Of a stretch of 41,046 bases of DNA, positions 33,482 through 41,046 are shown piece by piece. The first letter of the stretch is position 1. Each line of letters begins with the position of its first letter. The translations under genes were made by a program, and so were the position numbers. The DNA lies in contig JANLSO010000051.1 in assembly GCA_031362405.1 (NCBI GenBank), forward strand, positions 1-41,046. Reading direction: 5' to 3'. Source of the stretch: JANLSO01 sp031362405 (GTDB lineage Bacteria; Actinomycetota; Thermoleophilia; Miltoncostaeales; Miltoncostaeaceae). The notes under the pieces are model-generated. The model searched no databases, was not told the DNA's origin, and saw only the letters and a program-made list of their open reading frames with translations.

Positions 33482-35929
33482 TTGAGCGTCCCCCCTTTCG
33501 TCGCATCCGCCGAGACCCGCGTCGACCTGCACCTGCACTCGCGGGCGTCGACCGATACCGGCAGTTGGTTCCTGAGCCAGGCCCTGATGCCGGAGTCGTT
33601 CACCGAACCCGACGACGCCTACCGCACGGCGAAGCGACGCGGGATGGACTTCGTCACCCTGACAGACCACAACACGATCTCGGGGGCCCTCGAGATCGCC
33701 CATCACTCCGATGTCGTCGTCGGCGTGGAGATCACGGCCACCTTCCCGGACGACGGCGTTCCGGTGCATGTCCTCGCCTGGGGTGTCGACGAATCCGCAT
33801 GGGACGAGCTGAGTCGGCTTCGGCCGAATCTCTACGAGCTGGTCGACGACCTGTGCGCGCGGGGCGTCCCCCACGCCCTGGCACATCCCCTGCATCGGGT
33901 GGGCGACCGGCTGACCGCCGACCATCTCGAGCGATGCCTGCTCCTCTTCACGCTTTGGGAGGGTCGTAACGGCGCCCGGCCCGAGAGCGGCAACACCATC
34001 GCGGAGCGGATCGCGCGCTCGGCGACGCCGGAATACCTGGCCAAACTGGCCGACAAGCACGGCCTCGCCCCACGGGGAGACGGGCCTCCGGCGCTCACCG
34101 GCGGAAGCGACGACCACGCGCTTCTGGGCGCCGCGTCGACGTGGACGTGCGTCCCGAGAGCCCGCACCGCCGCCGAGCTGCTCGGCAACCTTCGTGCCGG
34201 ACGCGTCGAACCCGGCGGCCAGCATGGTAGTGCCCAGACGCTCGCCCACGCGGTGGGCAGCCTCGCGGTGAAGGGTTACGTGAACGGCGGTGCACACGAG
34301 TTACCCGCGAACCTGCGCGACGGCTTCGCGGAGCTGATCATGCACCGCATTCCCGCTGCGCCGGTGGTGTCGCCAGATCGACGTGACGATCCGCGGCGCG
34401 GACTGGCAACGGGGCTCGCCGGATTTGCGATGAGCGACCCGCGCCGGGCGCTCGCGTTTCACCGCATCACCCGACGGCCCGACAGCGCCGACCGCTCCCA
34501 CGCCCGCCTGCGCACCGTGGTGGGGTGGCTGCACGATCAGGCCCTCGCGACGGCACTCGACCCACGGGGGATGAGCGTGGGTGAGTTGCAGGGACGTATC
34601 GGCGCGTTTCTGGCCGCGGGCGCGTTGGTGGCGCCGTACGCGCTGGCCTCGCGGTACGTGCGCGGCGAGCACCAGCACGCCGAGCAGATCGAAGCGGAGT
34701 TCTTCGGCGCGCCCACCCCCACCGACATTCCCCCGAGACGTGTCGCGATGCTGACCGACACCTACGACGAGCTGAACGGCGTGGCGGGCACGATGCGACG
34801 ACTCGTCGACTACACCGGCGCCGATCCCATCCGCCGCCCGATCACGGTGATCACCGCCGGCGATCGAGCCCTTACCTCAGGACCGCTGCGGAGGCTGCGC
34901 TCCGCGGCGACGGTGCCGGTTCCGGCGTACGGTGACGCGGGGTGGAATCTCGGGGTGCCGTCGCTCCTTGACGTACTCGACGCGGTCGAGGAGTCGCGGG
35001 CACAGATCATTCACGCCGCAACCCCTGGCCCGATCGGCCTCGCCGGGCTGTTGATCGCCCGCGTGCTCGGGCTGCCATTCGTCGCAACTCATCACACAGA
35101 GTTCGCTGACTACGCGCAGGCGCTCACGAGTGATCGGCTCGCCGCGTCGGTGGCCCGCTCGGCGAGTTCGTGGTTCTATTCCCACGCCGAGCGGATCTAC
35201 CTGCCGACCCGAGCAAGCGGAGCGGGCCTGCTGCGCGAGGGCATCGACCCGACGCGCACGTTCATCTTCGGACGGGGGGTCGACACCGAGCTGTTCGGTC
35301 CGACGCGGCGCTCGTGGACAATGCGTCAGCGGCTCGCAGCAGGCCGCAACGCGGTCGTGGTGCTCTACGTCGGGCGCCTCTCGCGCGAGAAGGGCCTCGA
35401 CACGCTCGCGGCGGCGTTCCGGAGAGCCTCGGAGACGTGCCCGCAACTGCGCCTGGCTATCGTCGGCGACGGCCCCCATCGCGACGCGCTTGCCGGTCAG
35501 CTCGCGGGCACCGCGCATCGTTTCCTCGGGCCACTGTCCGCAGCGCCGCTCGCGGCGGCGTACGCGTCGGCCGACGTCTTCTGCCTCCCGTCGGCGACGG
35601 AGACCTTCGGTCAGGTCGTTCTCGAGGCGGCGACCAGCGGCCTTGCCCCGATCGTCACCGACACCGGCGGCGCGCAGGATCAGGTCGAGCACGGGGTGAC
35701 GGGGCTCGTCACGCGGGCGGGCGATGTCGAGGAGCTGGCGCGCGAGCTGGTCCGTCTCGCGAGCGAACCGGGTCTGCGTGCCGCACTCGGTCAGCGCGCC
35801 CGCGCGGCGGCAATTGCCCGCGCCGGGTGGACCGAGGTCTTCGACGGGCTCCTCGCGAGCTACAACAGCGTCGGCTCGACGGTCGCGGCTGCACACGCGG
35901 CGGTCGACACCACCGCAGCAGCCGCGTGA
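33482..35929 (+). CDS. PHP domain - GT4 glycosyltransferase fusion
   Basis: An 815-residue fusion. Residues 12-270 are a PHP-family phosphoesterase domain: DLHLHSRAST (His17, His19), LTDHNTISG (Asp62, His63), LAHPLHRVGD and GGSDDHAL, a full set of metal ligands. Residues about 420-800 are a GT-B family 4 glycosyltransferase: RRVAMLTDTYDELNGVAGTM, ATHHTEFADYAQ, YVGRLSREKGLDTLA, RLAIVGDGPHRDAL and the PSATETFGQVVLEAATSG site with two Glu seven residues apart. The GT part resembles GDP-mannose-dependent transferases that act on lipids. TTG at 33482 is supported by AGGAG 8 bases upstream. It is the first gene of a coupled operon. Confidence 0.85.
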   Translation: MSVPPFVASAETRVDLHLHSRASTDTGSWFLSQALMPESFTEPDDAYRTAKRRGMDFVTLTDHNTISGALEIAHHSDVVVGVEITATFPDDGVPVHVLAWGVDESAWDELSRLRPNLYELVDDLCARGVPHALAHPLHRVGDRLTADHLERCLLLFTLWEGRNGARPESGNTIAERIARSATPEYLAKLADKHGLAPRGDGPPALTGGSDDHALLGAASTWTCVPRARTAAELLGNLRAGRVEPGGQHGSAQTLAHAVGSLAVKGYVNGGAHELPANLRDGFAELIMHRIPAAPVVSPDRRDDPRRGLATGLAGFAMSDPRRALAFHRITRRPDSADRSHARLRTVVGWLHDQALATALDPRGMSVGELQGRIGAFLAAGALVAPYALASRYVRGEHQHAEQIEAEFFGAPTPTDIPPRRVAMLTDTYDELNGVAGTMRRLVDYTGADPIRRPITVITAGDRALTSGPLRRLRSAATVPVPAYGDAGWNLGVPSLLDVLDAVEESRAQIIHAATPGPIGLAGLLIARVLGLPFVATHHTEFADYAQALTSDRLAASVARSASSWFYSHAERIYLPTRASGAGLLREGIDPTRTFIFGRGVDTELFGPTRRSWTMRQRLAAGRNAVVVLYVGRLSREKGLDTLAAAFRRASETCPQLRLAIVGDGPHRDALAGQLAGTAHRFLGPLSAAPLAAAYASADVFCLPSATETFGQVVLEAATSGLAPIVTDTGGAQDQVEHGVTGLVTRAGDVEELARELVRLASEPGLRAALGQRARAAAIARAGWTEVFDGLLASYNSVGSTVAAAHAAVDTTAAAA

Positions 35930-37071
35930 GCGCCTTCGTCGAGGTGCTTCCCCGGGTCATCGACGTCACCCAGTGGTACGCGCCGACATCGGGTGGCATC
36001 CGCACCTACCTGCGTGCCAAAGCCGACTGGGCGGCACGCACCGGCGCACCACACGCGGCTGTTGTCACCGGTGAACACACCGGCCAGGAGCAGGTCGCGC
36101 AGAGCTCATTCGTCACCGTTCGCGGCCGTACGCCGACCCAGCGCTGGGGCTACCGCCTGGCGATGCGGTCACCGGCGGTCATCGAGGCGCTCGAGTCGTT
36201 GCGCCCCGATGTCGTCGTCCTCCATGACGCTCTTGCGTTTCCCCGGGTAATCGCCGAGTGGGCAGCGGCGCGAGGGGTCGCGGTAGCGATGCTGTGCCAC
36301 TCCCACCTGTCGGCGGCGGCGGCGGGTCTGCCACGGGTGATTCGGCGCCCTGCCGCGACCCTGCTCGGGTGCGCGCAGCATCGTGCGCTGGCCGCCGTCG
36401 AGGTGGTCATGGTGGCGTCGCACGACACCGAGAGGCGCGTCGCGTCGCACGCGAGGGGGCAGGTCATCGTCACGCCTCTCGGTGTCGACCTCGCCCATTT
36501 CCAGGCGGCGGGACCCGATCGCGAAGTCCGCCGTGCGCTGGTGGGGGATGGGTCGCCATTGCTTTTGTATGCCGGACGCCTGTCGAGTGAAAAGCGGATC
36601 GACCTTCTCCCGCCGATGCTCGCCGCGCTCGGCGGTGGGGCGGTCCTCGCGATCGCCGGCGACGGGGCGGCGCGCGGCGCGCTTGAGAGGCGGGCCCGGC
36701 GGTACGGGGTGGCCGATCGGATCATTCTGCTGGGCCACGTGGACGACCGGGAGCGGCTGGCGGCGCTGATGGCGACGGCTGACTGTTTCGTGCACCCGAA
36801 CCCACATGAACCCTTCGGGCTGACGCCCCTGGAGGCCCTCGCGGCCGGATGCCGTGTCGTTGCTCCGCGATCGGGAGGGCTCGGCGAGTTCCTCGGGCAC
36901 CGTGGAGCCTGGTTGGTCGACCCCGACAGCGCGACGGCACTTGCCGAGGGCGTGCGTCAGGCGCTGGCCGAGCCGCGGCCGATGTGTCCGCCGCGCGACG
37001 ACCTCGGATGGGATCGGACGTTCGCCCGAGAATGGGATGTCTACCAACGACTTCGCGCCTTGGTCATATGA
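35926..37071 (+). CDS. Family 4 glycosyltransferase
   Basis: A 381-residue GT-B glycosyltransferase. Acceptor-side motifs are VTQWYAPTSGGIRTYL and VVVLHDALAFPRV; donor-side motifs are LLYAGRLSSEKRIDLLPPML, AIAGDGAARGALE, and the catalytic NPHEPFGLTPLEALAAGCRV pattern. No signal or membrane segment; acts at the inner face of the membrane. GTG at 35926 overlaps the PHP-GT4 stop (GTGA) and its own stop overlaps the next ATG (ATGA at 37068), so translation is coupled. It probably adds the next sugar to the same glycolipid. Confidence 0.87.
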   Translation: MSAFVEVLPRVIDVTQWYAPTSGGIRTYLRAKADWAARTGAPHAAVVTGEHTGQEQVAQSSFVTVRGRTPTQRWGYRLAMRSPAVIEALESLRPDVVVLHDALAFPRVIAEWAAARGVAVAMLCHSHLSAAAAGLPRVIRRPAATLLGCAQHRALAAVEVVMVASHDTERRVASHARGQVIVTPLGVDLAHFQAAGPDREVRRALVGDGSPLLLYAGRLSSEKRIDLLPPMLAALGGGAVLAIAGDGAARGALERRARRYGVADRIILLGHVDDRERLAALMATADCFVHPNPHEPFGLTPLEALAAGCRVVAPRSGGLGEFLGHRGAWLVDPDSATALAEGVRQALAEPRPMCPPRDDLGWDRTFAREWDVYQRLRALVI

Positions 37072-37760
37072 ACGTCGTCGTGTCGATCCATGACGTCGCG
37101 CCCGCGACCCTGCACCGCGTCGTCCGCCTGCGCGATCTCGTTACGACGACGATCGGCGCGGCGCCCGTGAGCCTCTTGGTCGTGCCCCGCTACCACGGAG
37201 ATCCCCGCTGGGATGAATCGTCGCAGGGGTGGGTCCTCGCGCGAAAGCAGACGGGCGACGAGATCGTCGCCCACGGGCTCGTGCACCTCACGCCGTCGGG
37301 CAGGGACGGACCGGAGTTCTCGCGGTCTGGCCCGGTCGATGCCACGACCGCGCTGATGGTCGCCCGCGACGACCTGCGCCGTATGGGCTTTGGCGTCGAG
37401 GGCTTCATCGCTCCCGCCTACGGACATCCGCCCCGGCTCGAGAAGGCCCTGCGCGAAAGCGGTCTCGGGTGGTGGGCCACCCGCACGACCCTGCGCTGGG
37501 GTGGCGGCGGTCGGATACTGCCGAGCGTCGGTCTCGGGGCCTCGACGCCGCTTCGGCGGGGTTTCTCGCCGCTCGCCGCGAAGGGCACGGCCGTGGTGGC
37601 CGCGCGATCCGCGGCCATCCGACTCGATCTACACCCACCGGATCTCGACAGCCGCTGGGGCCGTTCTCATGTGGAACGACTGCTCGACACGCTCGTCGAG
37701 CAGCAGCAGCGATCACCGATTACTCACGCGGCGCTTGTGGGAGGGACGCTGGCTGCTTGA
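37068..37760 (+). CDS. DUF2334 polysaccharide-deacetylase-like protein
   Basis: A 230-residue protein of the DUF2334 branch of the NodB-like deacetylase fold: VVVSIHDVAPATL (D in the metal position), GDEIVAHGLVHL (H-x3-H) and GFIAPAYGHPPRL, then a late LDLHPPDL. These are the usual metal-binding and catalytic stretches. It may deacetylate a sugar on the product of the two preceding transferases. No signal peptide is seen, so it acts inside or the N-terminus is unusual. ATG at 37068 overlaps the upstream stop. Confidence 0.82.
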   Translation: MNVVVSIHDVAPATLHRVVRLRDLVTTTIGAAPVSLLVVPRYHGDPRWDESSQGWVLARKQTGDEIVAHGLVHLTPSGRDGPEFSRSGPVDATTALMVARDDLRRMGFGVEGFIAPAYGHPPRLEKALRESGLGWWATRTTLRWGGGGRILPSVGLGASTPLRRGFSPLAAKGTAVVAARSAAIRLDLHPPDLDSRWGRSHVERLLDTLVEQQQRSPITHAALVGGTLAA

Positions 37761-37768
37761 CTTCTTGC

Positions 37769-38857
37769 ATGGACCTGCCCGTAATGCCCCCGGTCGCGCC
37801 GATGTTGGCCAAACCCGTTTCCGAGGTCCCGGTGGGGGACTACCTCTACGAACCGAAGTGGGACGGCTTTCGCTGCGTCCTGTTTCGCGACGGTGACGAG
37901 GTTGAGCTCGGCAGCCGCAACGAGCGGCCGTTGACGCGGTACTTCCCGGAGGTGGTCGCCGCCGCCCTGACCTCTCTCCCGGCGCGGTGTGTTGTCGATG
38001 GCGAGATCATCATCGCCGGGCACCGTCGGCTCGACTTCGAGGCCCTGCAGCAGCGGATCCACCCCGCCGCGTCGCGGGTACGACTGCTCGCCGAGCAAAC
38101 ACCGGCGTCGCTCGTGGCCTTCGACCTGCTCGCGCTCGGTGACGAGTCGCTGATGGATCTGCCGTTCGCCGAACGCCGGGCGCGGTTGGAACAGGCGCTT
38201 GCGGGGGAACGGGGTTCGATCCAACTCACGCCCGCGACGCGGGATGCCGAGGTGGCCCGAGACTGGTTCATGCGCTTCGAAGGCGCGGGCCTCGACGGAG
38301 TGATCGCGAAACCGTTAGCCGACCCGTACCAGCCCAATGTCCGCGCGATGACTAAGGTCAAGCACGCGCGGACGGCCGACTGCGTCGTGGCGGGCTTTCG
38401 CTGGCACAAGTCCGGTGACGTCGTGGGCTCGTTGCTCCTCGGCCTCTACGACGACGCCGGGCGCCTGCAGCACGTTGGCGTCGCCGGGGCGTTCACGATG
38501 GCCCGCCGACGGGAGCTCGTGGATGAGCTCGCGTCGTACCGGGCCGAGGATCTCCGCGGCCATCCATGGGGCCCCTGGGGCGCCGACGGCGCGCGCGACG
38601 ACCGCCGGCCGGGCGCGGTCTCCCGGTGGAATGCGACGAAGGACCTCTCTTTCGAGCCCCTGCGCCCGGACCTCGTCTGCGAGGTGGGATACGACGTCAT
38701 GCAGGGAACGCGCTTTCGGCACGTCGCGCGCTTTCGCCACTGGCGGACCGACCGAGATCCGCTCAGCTGCGGCTACGCGCAGCTCGAGCGGCCCCACGCC
38801 ATCGGTTTGGAGGAGGTCTTCGCCGCGTCCGCCTACCGCATCCTCGGGTCGACGTAG
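37769..38857 (+). CDS. ATP-dependent DNA ligase (LigC/LigD-ligase-like)
   Basis: A 362-residue ligase. The adenylated lysine is Lys30 in YEPKWDGFRC, followed by SRNERPLTRYFPE, VVDGEIII, FDLLAL, EGAGLDGVIAKP and VKHARTADCVV, the usual nucleotidyltransferase motifs in order, then an OB-fold domain with VGVAGAFTMARRRE and a C-terminal RFRHVARFRHWR. It seals nicks, typically in a backup or repair role in actinobacteria. ATG at 37769 lies 8 bases after the deacetylase stop, so it seems to ride on the glycan operon. Its last 25 bases overlap a convergent gene. Confidence 0.9.
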   Translation: MDLPVMPPVAPMLAKPVSEVPVGDYLYEPKWDGFRCVLFRDGDEVELGSRNERPLTRYFPEVVAAALTSLPARCVVDGEIIIAGHRRLDFEALQQRIHPAASRVRLLAEQTPASLVAFDLLALGDESLMDLPFAERRARLEQALAGERGSIQLTPATRDAEVARDWFMRFEGAGLDGVIAKPLADPYQPNVRAMTKVKHARTADCVVAGFRWHKSGDVVGSLLLGLYDDAGRLQHVGVAGAFTMARRRELVDELASYRAEDLRGHPWGPWGADGARDDRRPGAVSRWNATKDLSFEPLRPDLVCEVGYDVMQGTRFRHVARFRHWRTDRDPLSCGYAQLERPHAIGLEEVFAASAYRILGST

Positions 38858-39435
38858 AAGTCGTCGATCCGCAGGGGGGACTTGTCGCTCGAGGCCACCA
38901 CGAAGCGCACGCTCGCCGTGCCGTCGGCGCCCCACCCCATGGAGTACTTGGTGGTCTTGATGGCGAAGCTCCTGGTTGCCGTCCAGTCGCTGGTCGCCTT
39001 GTCGTAGCCCAGGCTCACCGAGCGGGCACGCCCCTGCGTGTCGGAGTAGAGCATCTGCACACCGAGCTTACCCCCGCTCTGGTTGCCGCTGTCACCGGCG
39101 TGGGCGGTGAAGCGCAGGGACTCGTGGTCGACGGTAATACACACCGGAGGCGTCGTGGTCGTGGCGGCAGGCTTCAGTTTGAGCGACCACTCGTCGGTAG
39201 CGACTCCGAGTGTGTTGTGCATGTCCTGGACTCTCTTCGCGCCGGTTCCGTAGGTCCAGTTGGTCTCGGCGCTCTCGAAGTCGCCGCCGTCGACGAGGAA
39301 GTAGAGCCCCGCGTCTGCATACGACGCGAAGGTGGTGTCGTAGGTCTGCCCGCAGGACGCCTGCGCAACCGGGGAGAGCGCCATGCCGGCGGCCGAAATG
39401 GCGGCGAGGCCGAGGAGGCGAGTCGTTACTGACAT
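38833..39435 (-). CDS. Small secreted protein, unknown function
   Basis: A 200-residue exported protein with a clear signal peptide (MSVTTRLLGLAAISAAGMAL then SPVAQA). The mature protein begins SCGQTYDTTFASYADAG and holds two cysteines (near residue 28 and at PPVCITVDH), likely a disulfide. The rest is beta-rich, with a jelly-roll look (SLKLKPAATT, ESLRFTAHAGDSG, SVSLGYDKATSDW, ASVRFVVASSDKSPL, RIDDFYVDPRMR), resembling carbohydrate-binding modules without a match I can name. ATG at 39435 follows AAAGGA. The 3' end overlaps the DNA ligase by 25 bases in convergent orientation. Confidence 0.7.
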   Translation of the reverse strand: MSVTTRLLGLAAISAAGMALSPVAQASCGQTYDTTFASYADAGLYFLVDGGDFESAETNWTYGTGAKRVQDMHNTLGVATDEWSLKLKPAATTTTPPVCITVDHESLRFTAHAGDSGNQSGGKLGVQMLYSDTQGRARSVSLGYDKATSDWTATRSFAIKTTKYSMGWGADGTASVRFVVASSDKSPLRIDDFYVDPRMR

Positions 39436-39478
39436 ATCGGAATCCTTTCCGTTGAAGCATCCGTTTCTCGCCGGAACG

Positions 39479-40999
39479 ATGGCCCTTCGGCCGGCTCGCC
39501 GCAACGGGACTAGAGAACTCGCTCACCCCCTCAAGGCACGGCGACGTGGGGCCGATGCACACGTGATGGTCCCCTTCCTCGAATTCCTGGCGCGGGCGGA
39601 TTCCGGGCCCCAGGCGGAGGCCTCGGCCGAAGACGCGTTGACTCGCGACGCGAACACCCTCGCGCCCCGAGAGCGGGTCGCGGAGGCCGTCGTGGGCGGC
39701 GCCTTCTGCGCCGTGGCGCTCGTGCTCGCGCTCACCATTTCCGTGAGCCAGGCGCTTGATCCGTTCGCGGCCGGAGCCGCCGTCATCGCTTTGGCCGTTG
39801 CCTCGCGGATTCGTTTCACCGTAGGCGGCCATTACACGGTGCCGATCATGCTGGTGTTCGTCCCTTTCCTGTTCGCTCTTCCACTGCCGCTGTTGCCCGC
39901 CTTCACGGCGTTGGCGCTCGCCGTCGGCGGGCTGCCCGATGTCCTTCGCCGCCGCTCGGCCCCCGCGCGGTTGCTGCTCGCGCCCGCCAACGCCTGGTTC
40001 AGCGTCGGCCCGGTCACGGTGTTGGCACTCGCCGGGGAGCCATTGCTGGACGCCGCGTCCCCCATTCTGTTGCTGGGCATGCTCGCGGCGCAGTTCGCGA
40101 CAGACTTCGGCGCATCGGCCCTTCGCGAGCGAATCATCGCCGGGGCGTCGCTACGCGAACAAGCCGCCGGAGTGATCTGGGTATGCGTGGTCGACGCCGG
40201 CTTCGCCCCCGTCGGCCTGCTCACCGCCTACGCCGTCCAGGACCGCCCCTGGGCCCTGCTTCTCCTGCTACCGCTCCTCGGCCTTCTGCGCGTGTTCGCC
40301 GCGGAGCGCCAGGCTCGGCTCGAAAGCCTCATCGAGCTCAATCACGCCTATCGGGGCACCGCACTGGTGCTGGGTGACGTGGTGGAGGCCGACGATGCCT
40401 ACACCGGCGAGCATTGCCGTGGCGTGGTCGAAATGGCCCTGCGCGTGGCCGATTCGCTGCGTCTTGACCCCGTGCGCCGCCAAAGAGTCGAGTTCGGCGC
40501 CCTTCTGCACGACGTCGGCAAAGTGGCCATTCCCAAGGAGATCATCAACAAGCCGGGCCCGCTCGACGACCGTGAATGGGAGATCATCCGCACCCATACC
40601 ATCGAGGGCCATCGAATGCTCGAGCGGGTTGGGGGAATCATGCGCGACGTCGGCCTGATCGTGCGTGCCCACCACGAGCGATGGGACGGTGGCGGGTACC
40701 CGGACGGCCTCGCCGGCGAGGACATCCCCCTCGAGGCGCGGATCGTGTCTGCATGCGACACCTACAACGCCATGACGACGACCCGTCCTTATCGCACCGC
40801 GATGTCGGTGGAAGACGCCCTCGCCGAGCTTCGCGCGTGCGCCAACGCCCAGCTCGACCCGACGGTGGTCATGCACCTCGTGGGGATCATCGAGGCTGAC
40901 GGCGCAGCCCACCCAAAGAGGGCAGAGGCACTGATCCACCCGTGGCGCGCCGCCGCACAGACCGCCGCGGCACGGGACCCCGGAGGAGATCGGGGCTAG
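39479..40999 (+). CDS. Membrane HD-GYP cyclic-di-GMP phosphodiesterase
   Basis: About 506 residues. The N-terminal half holds roughly seven hydrophobic segments (from about 75 to 280), for example AFCAVALVLALTI, PIMLVFVPFLFALPLPLLP and LLLLLPLLGLL, like a membrane sensor. The C-terminal half is an HD-GYP domain: LVLGDVVEADDAYTGEHCRG, HDVGKVAIPKEI (His344) and HHERWDGGGYPDGLAGEDI, then SACDTYNAMTTTRPYR. The metal-binding set is complete, so it probably hydrolyses cyclic di-GMP. The start is uncertain: ATG at 39479 or ATG at 39566. Divergent from the small secreted gene. Confidence 0.83.
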   Translation: MALRPARRNGTRELAHPLKARRRGADAHVMVPFLEFLARADSGPQAEASAEDALTRDANTLAPRERVAEAVVGGAFCAVALVLALTISVSQALDPFAAGAAVIALAVASRIRFTVGGHYTVPIMLVFVPFLFALPLPLLPAFTALALAVGGLPDVLRRRSAPARLLLAPANAWFSVGPVTVLALAGEPLLDAASPILLLGMLAAQFATDFGASALRERIIAGASLREQAAGVIWVCVVDAGFAPVGLLTAYAVQDRPWALLLLLPLLGLLRVFAAERQARLESLIELNHAYRGTALVLGDVVEADDAYTGEHCRGVVEMALRVADSLRLDPVRRQRVEFGALLHDVGKVAIPKEIINKPGPLDDREWEIIRTHTIEGHRMLERVGGIMRDVGLIVRAHHERWDGGGYPDGLAGEDIPLEARIVSACDTYNAMTTTRPYRTAMSVEDALAELRACANAQLDPTVVMHLVGIIEADGAAHPKRAEALIHPWRAAAQTAAARDPGGDRG

Positions 41000-41046
41000 C
41001 GGCGGTCGCGGTCGCGTGAGGGCTGCACGCGCTTGGGCTCGCCGGG
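40996..41046 (-). CDS. 3' end of a leftward gene (partial)
   Basis: On the minus strand the last 51 bases are open and end in TAG at 40996-40998, coding PGEPKRVQPSRDRDRR. The basic, disordered tail is plausible as a protein C-terminus, and the stop overlaps the convergent HD-GYP stop. Nothing more can be said without the sequence to the right. Confidence 0.3.
   Translation of the reverse strand, partial: PGEPKRVQPSRDRDRR

Overview
The window is about 41 kb of GC-rich (roughly two-thirds G+C by eye) chromosomal DNA, tightly packed on both strands, with many GTG/TTG starts and 4-base ATGA/GTGA gene overlaps. The gene set fits an actinobacterium: CopC-CopD, an FHA-coupled HtrA protease, a MarR and a LuxR/TPR regulator, SHOCT, DUF4143, DUF427 and DUF2334 proteins, and malate and citrate synthases. 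I lean towards a Thermoleophilia-like soil lineage, but that is inference from gene style and cannot be settled here. No rRNA, CRISPR array, transposase, integrase or phage gene is visible.

Layout. 1-3.4 kb: the tip of a leftward gene, a FapA/DUF342-like gene, a divergent L,D-transpeptidase, a small membrane protein and an alpha/beta hydrolase. 3.4-8.5 kb: lipid modification, with a leftward acyl desaturase divergent from a translationally coupled operon (FAD oxidoreductase, DUF1365-cyclopropane fatty acid synthase fusion, SDR). 8.5-11.8 kb: a DUF427 protein, a CHASE-PAS-GGDEF-HD-GYP protein, then a non-coding region holding a candidate structured RNA with an unusually long Shine-Dalgarno sequence and an intrinsic terminator, then tRNA-Glu. 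11.8-14.6 kb: an intact DUF4143 ATPase beside a frameshifted relic of a second copy. 14.7-17.4 kb: a secreted polysaccharide-lyase-like protein, an FHA-HtrA-PDZ protease, tRNA-Val and tRNA-Asp.

17.4-20.5 kb is an eroding accessory patch: a broken VOC (glyoxalase-fold) gene, a PIN/ribbon-helix-helix toxin-antitoxin pair in toxin-first order with a palindromic operator, a frameshifted unknown gene, a VOC gene and a frameshifted L,D-transpeptidase. 20.5-24.4 kb: an alpha/beta hydrolase, metallophosphoesterase and FabI (leftward), divergent from CopC-CopD. 24.5-29.2 kb: malate synthase, SixA-like phosphatase, a DUF4332 helix-hairpin-helix protein, a leftward cluster of four small genes (SHOCT, unknown, NTF2-like, PaaI thioesterase) and a MarR regulator. 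29.2-33.2 kb: TPR-LuxR regulator, SAM methyltransferase, citrate synthase. 33.5-38.9 kb: a coupled operon of PHP-GT4 fusion, second GT4, DUF2334 deacetylase-like protein and an ATP-dependent DNA ligase. 38.8-41 kb: a small secreted protein, a membrane HD-GYP protein and the end of another leftward gene.

Themes. Envelope work dominates: fatty-acid synthesis and modification, peptidoglycan cross-linking, glycosyl transfer and exported proteins. There is also cyclic-di-GMP signalling and central carbon metabolism (citrate and malate synthase; no isocitrate lyase here). The most unusual element is the unexplained RNA locus at 11.44-11.65 kb.
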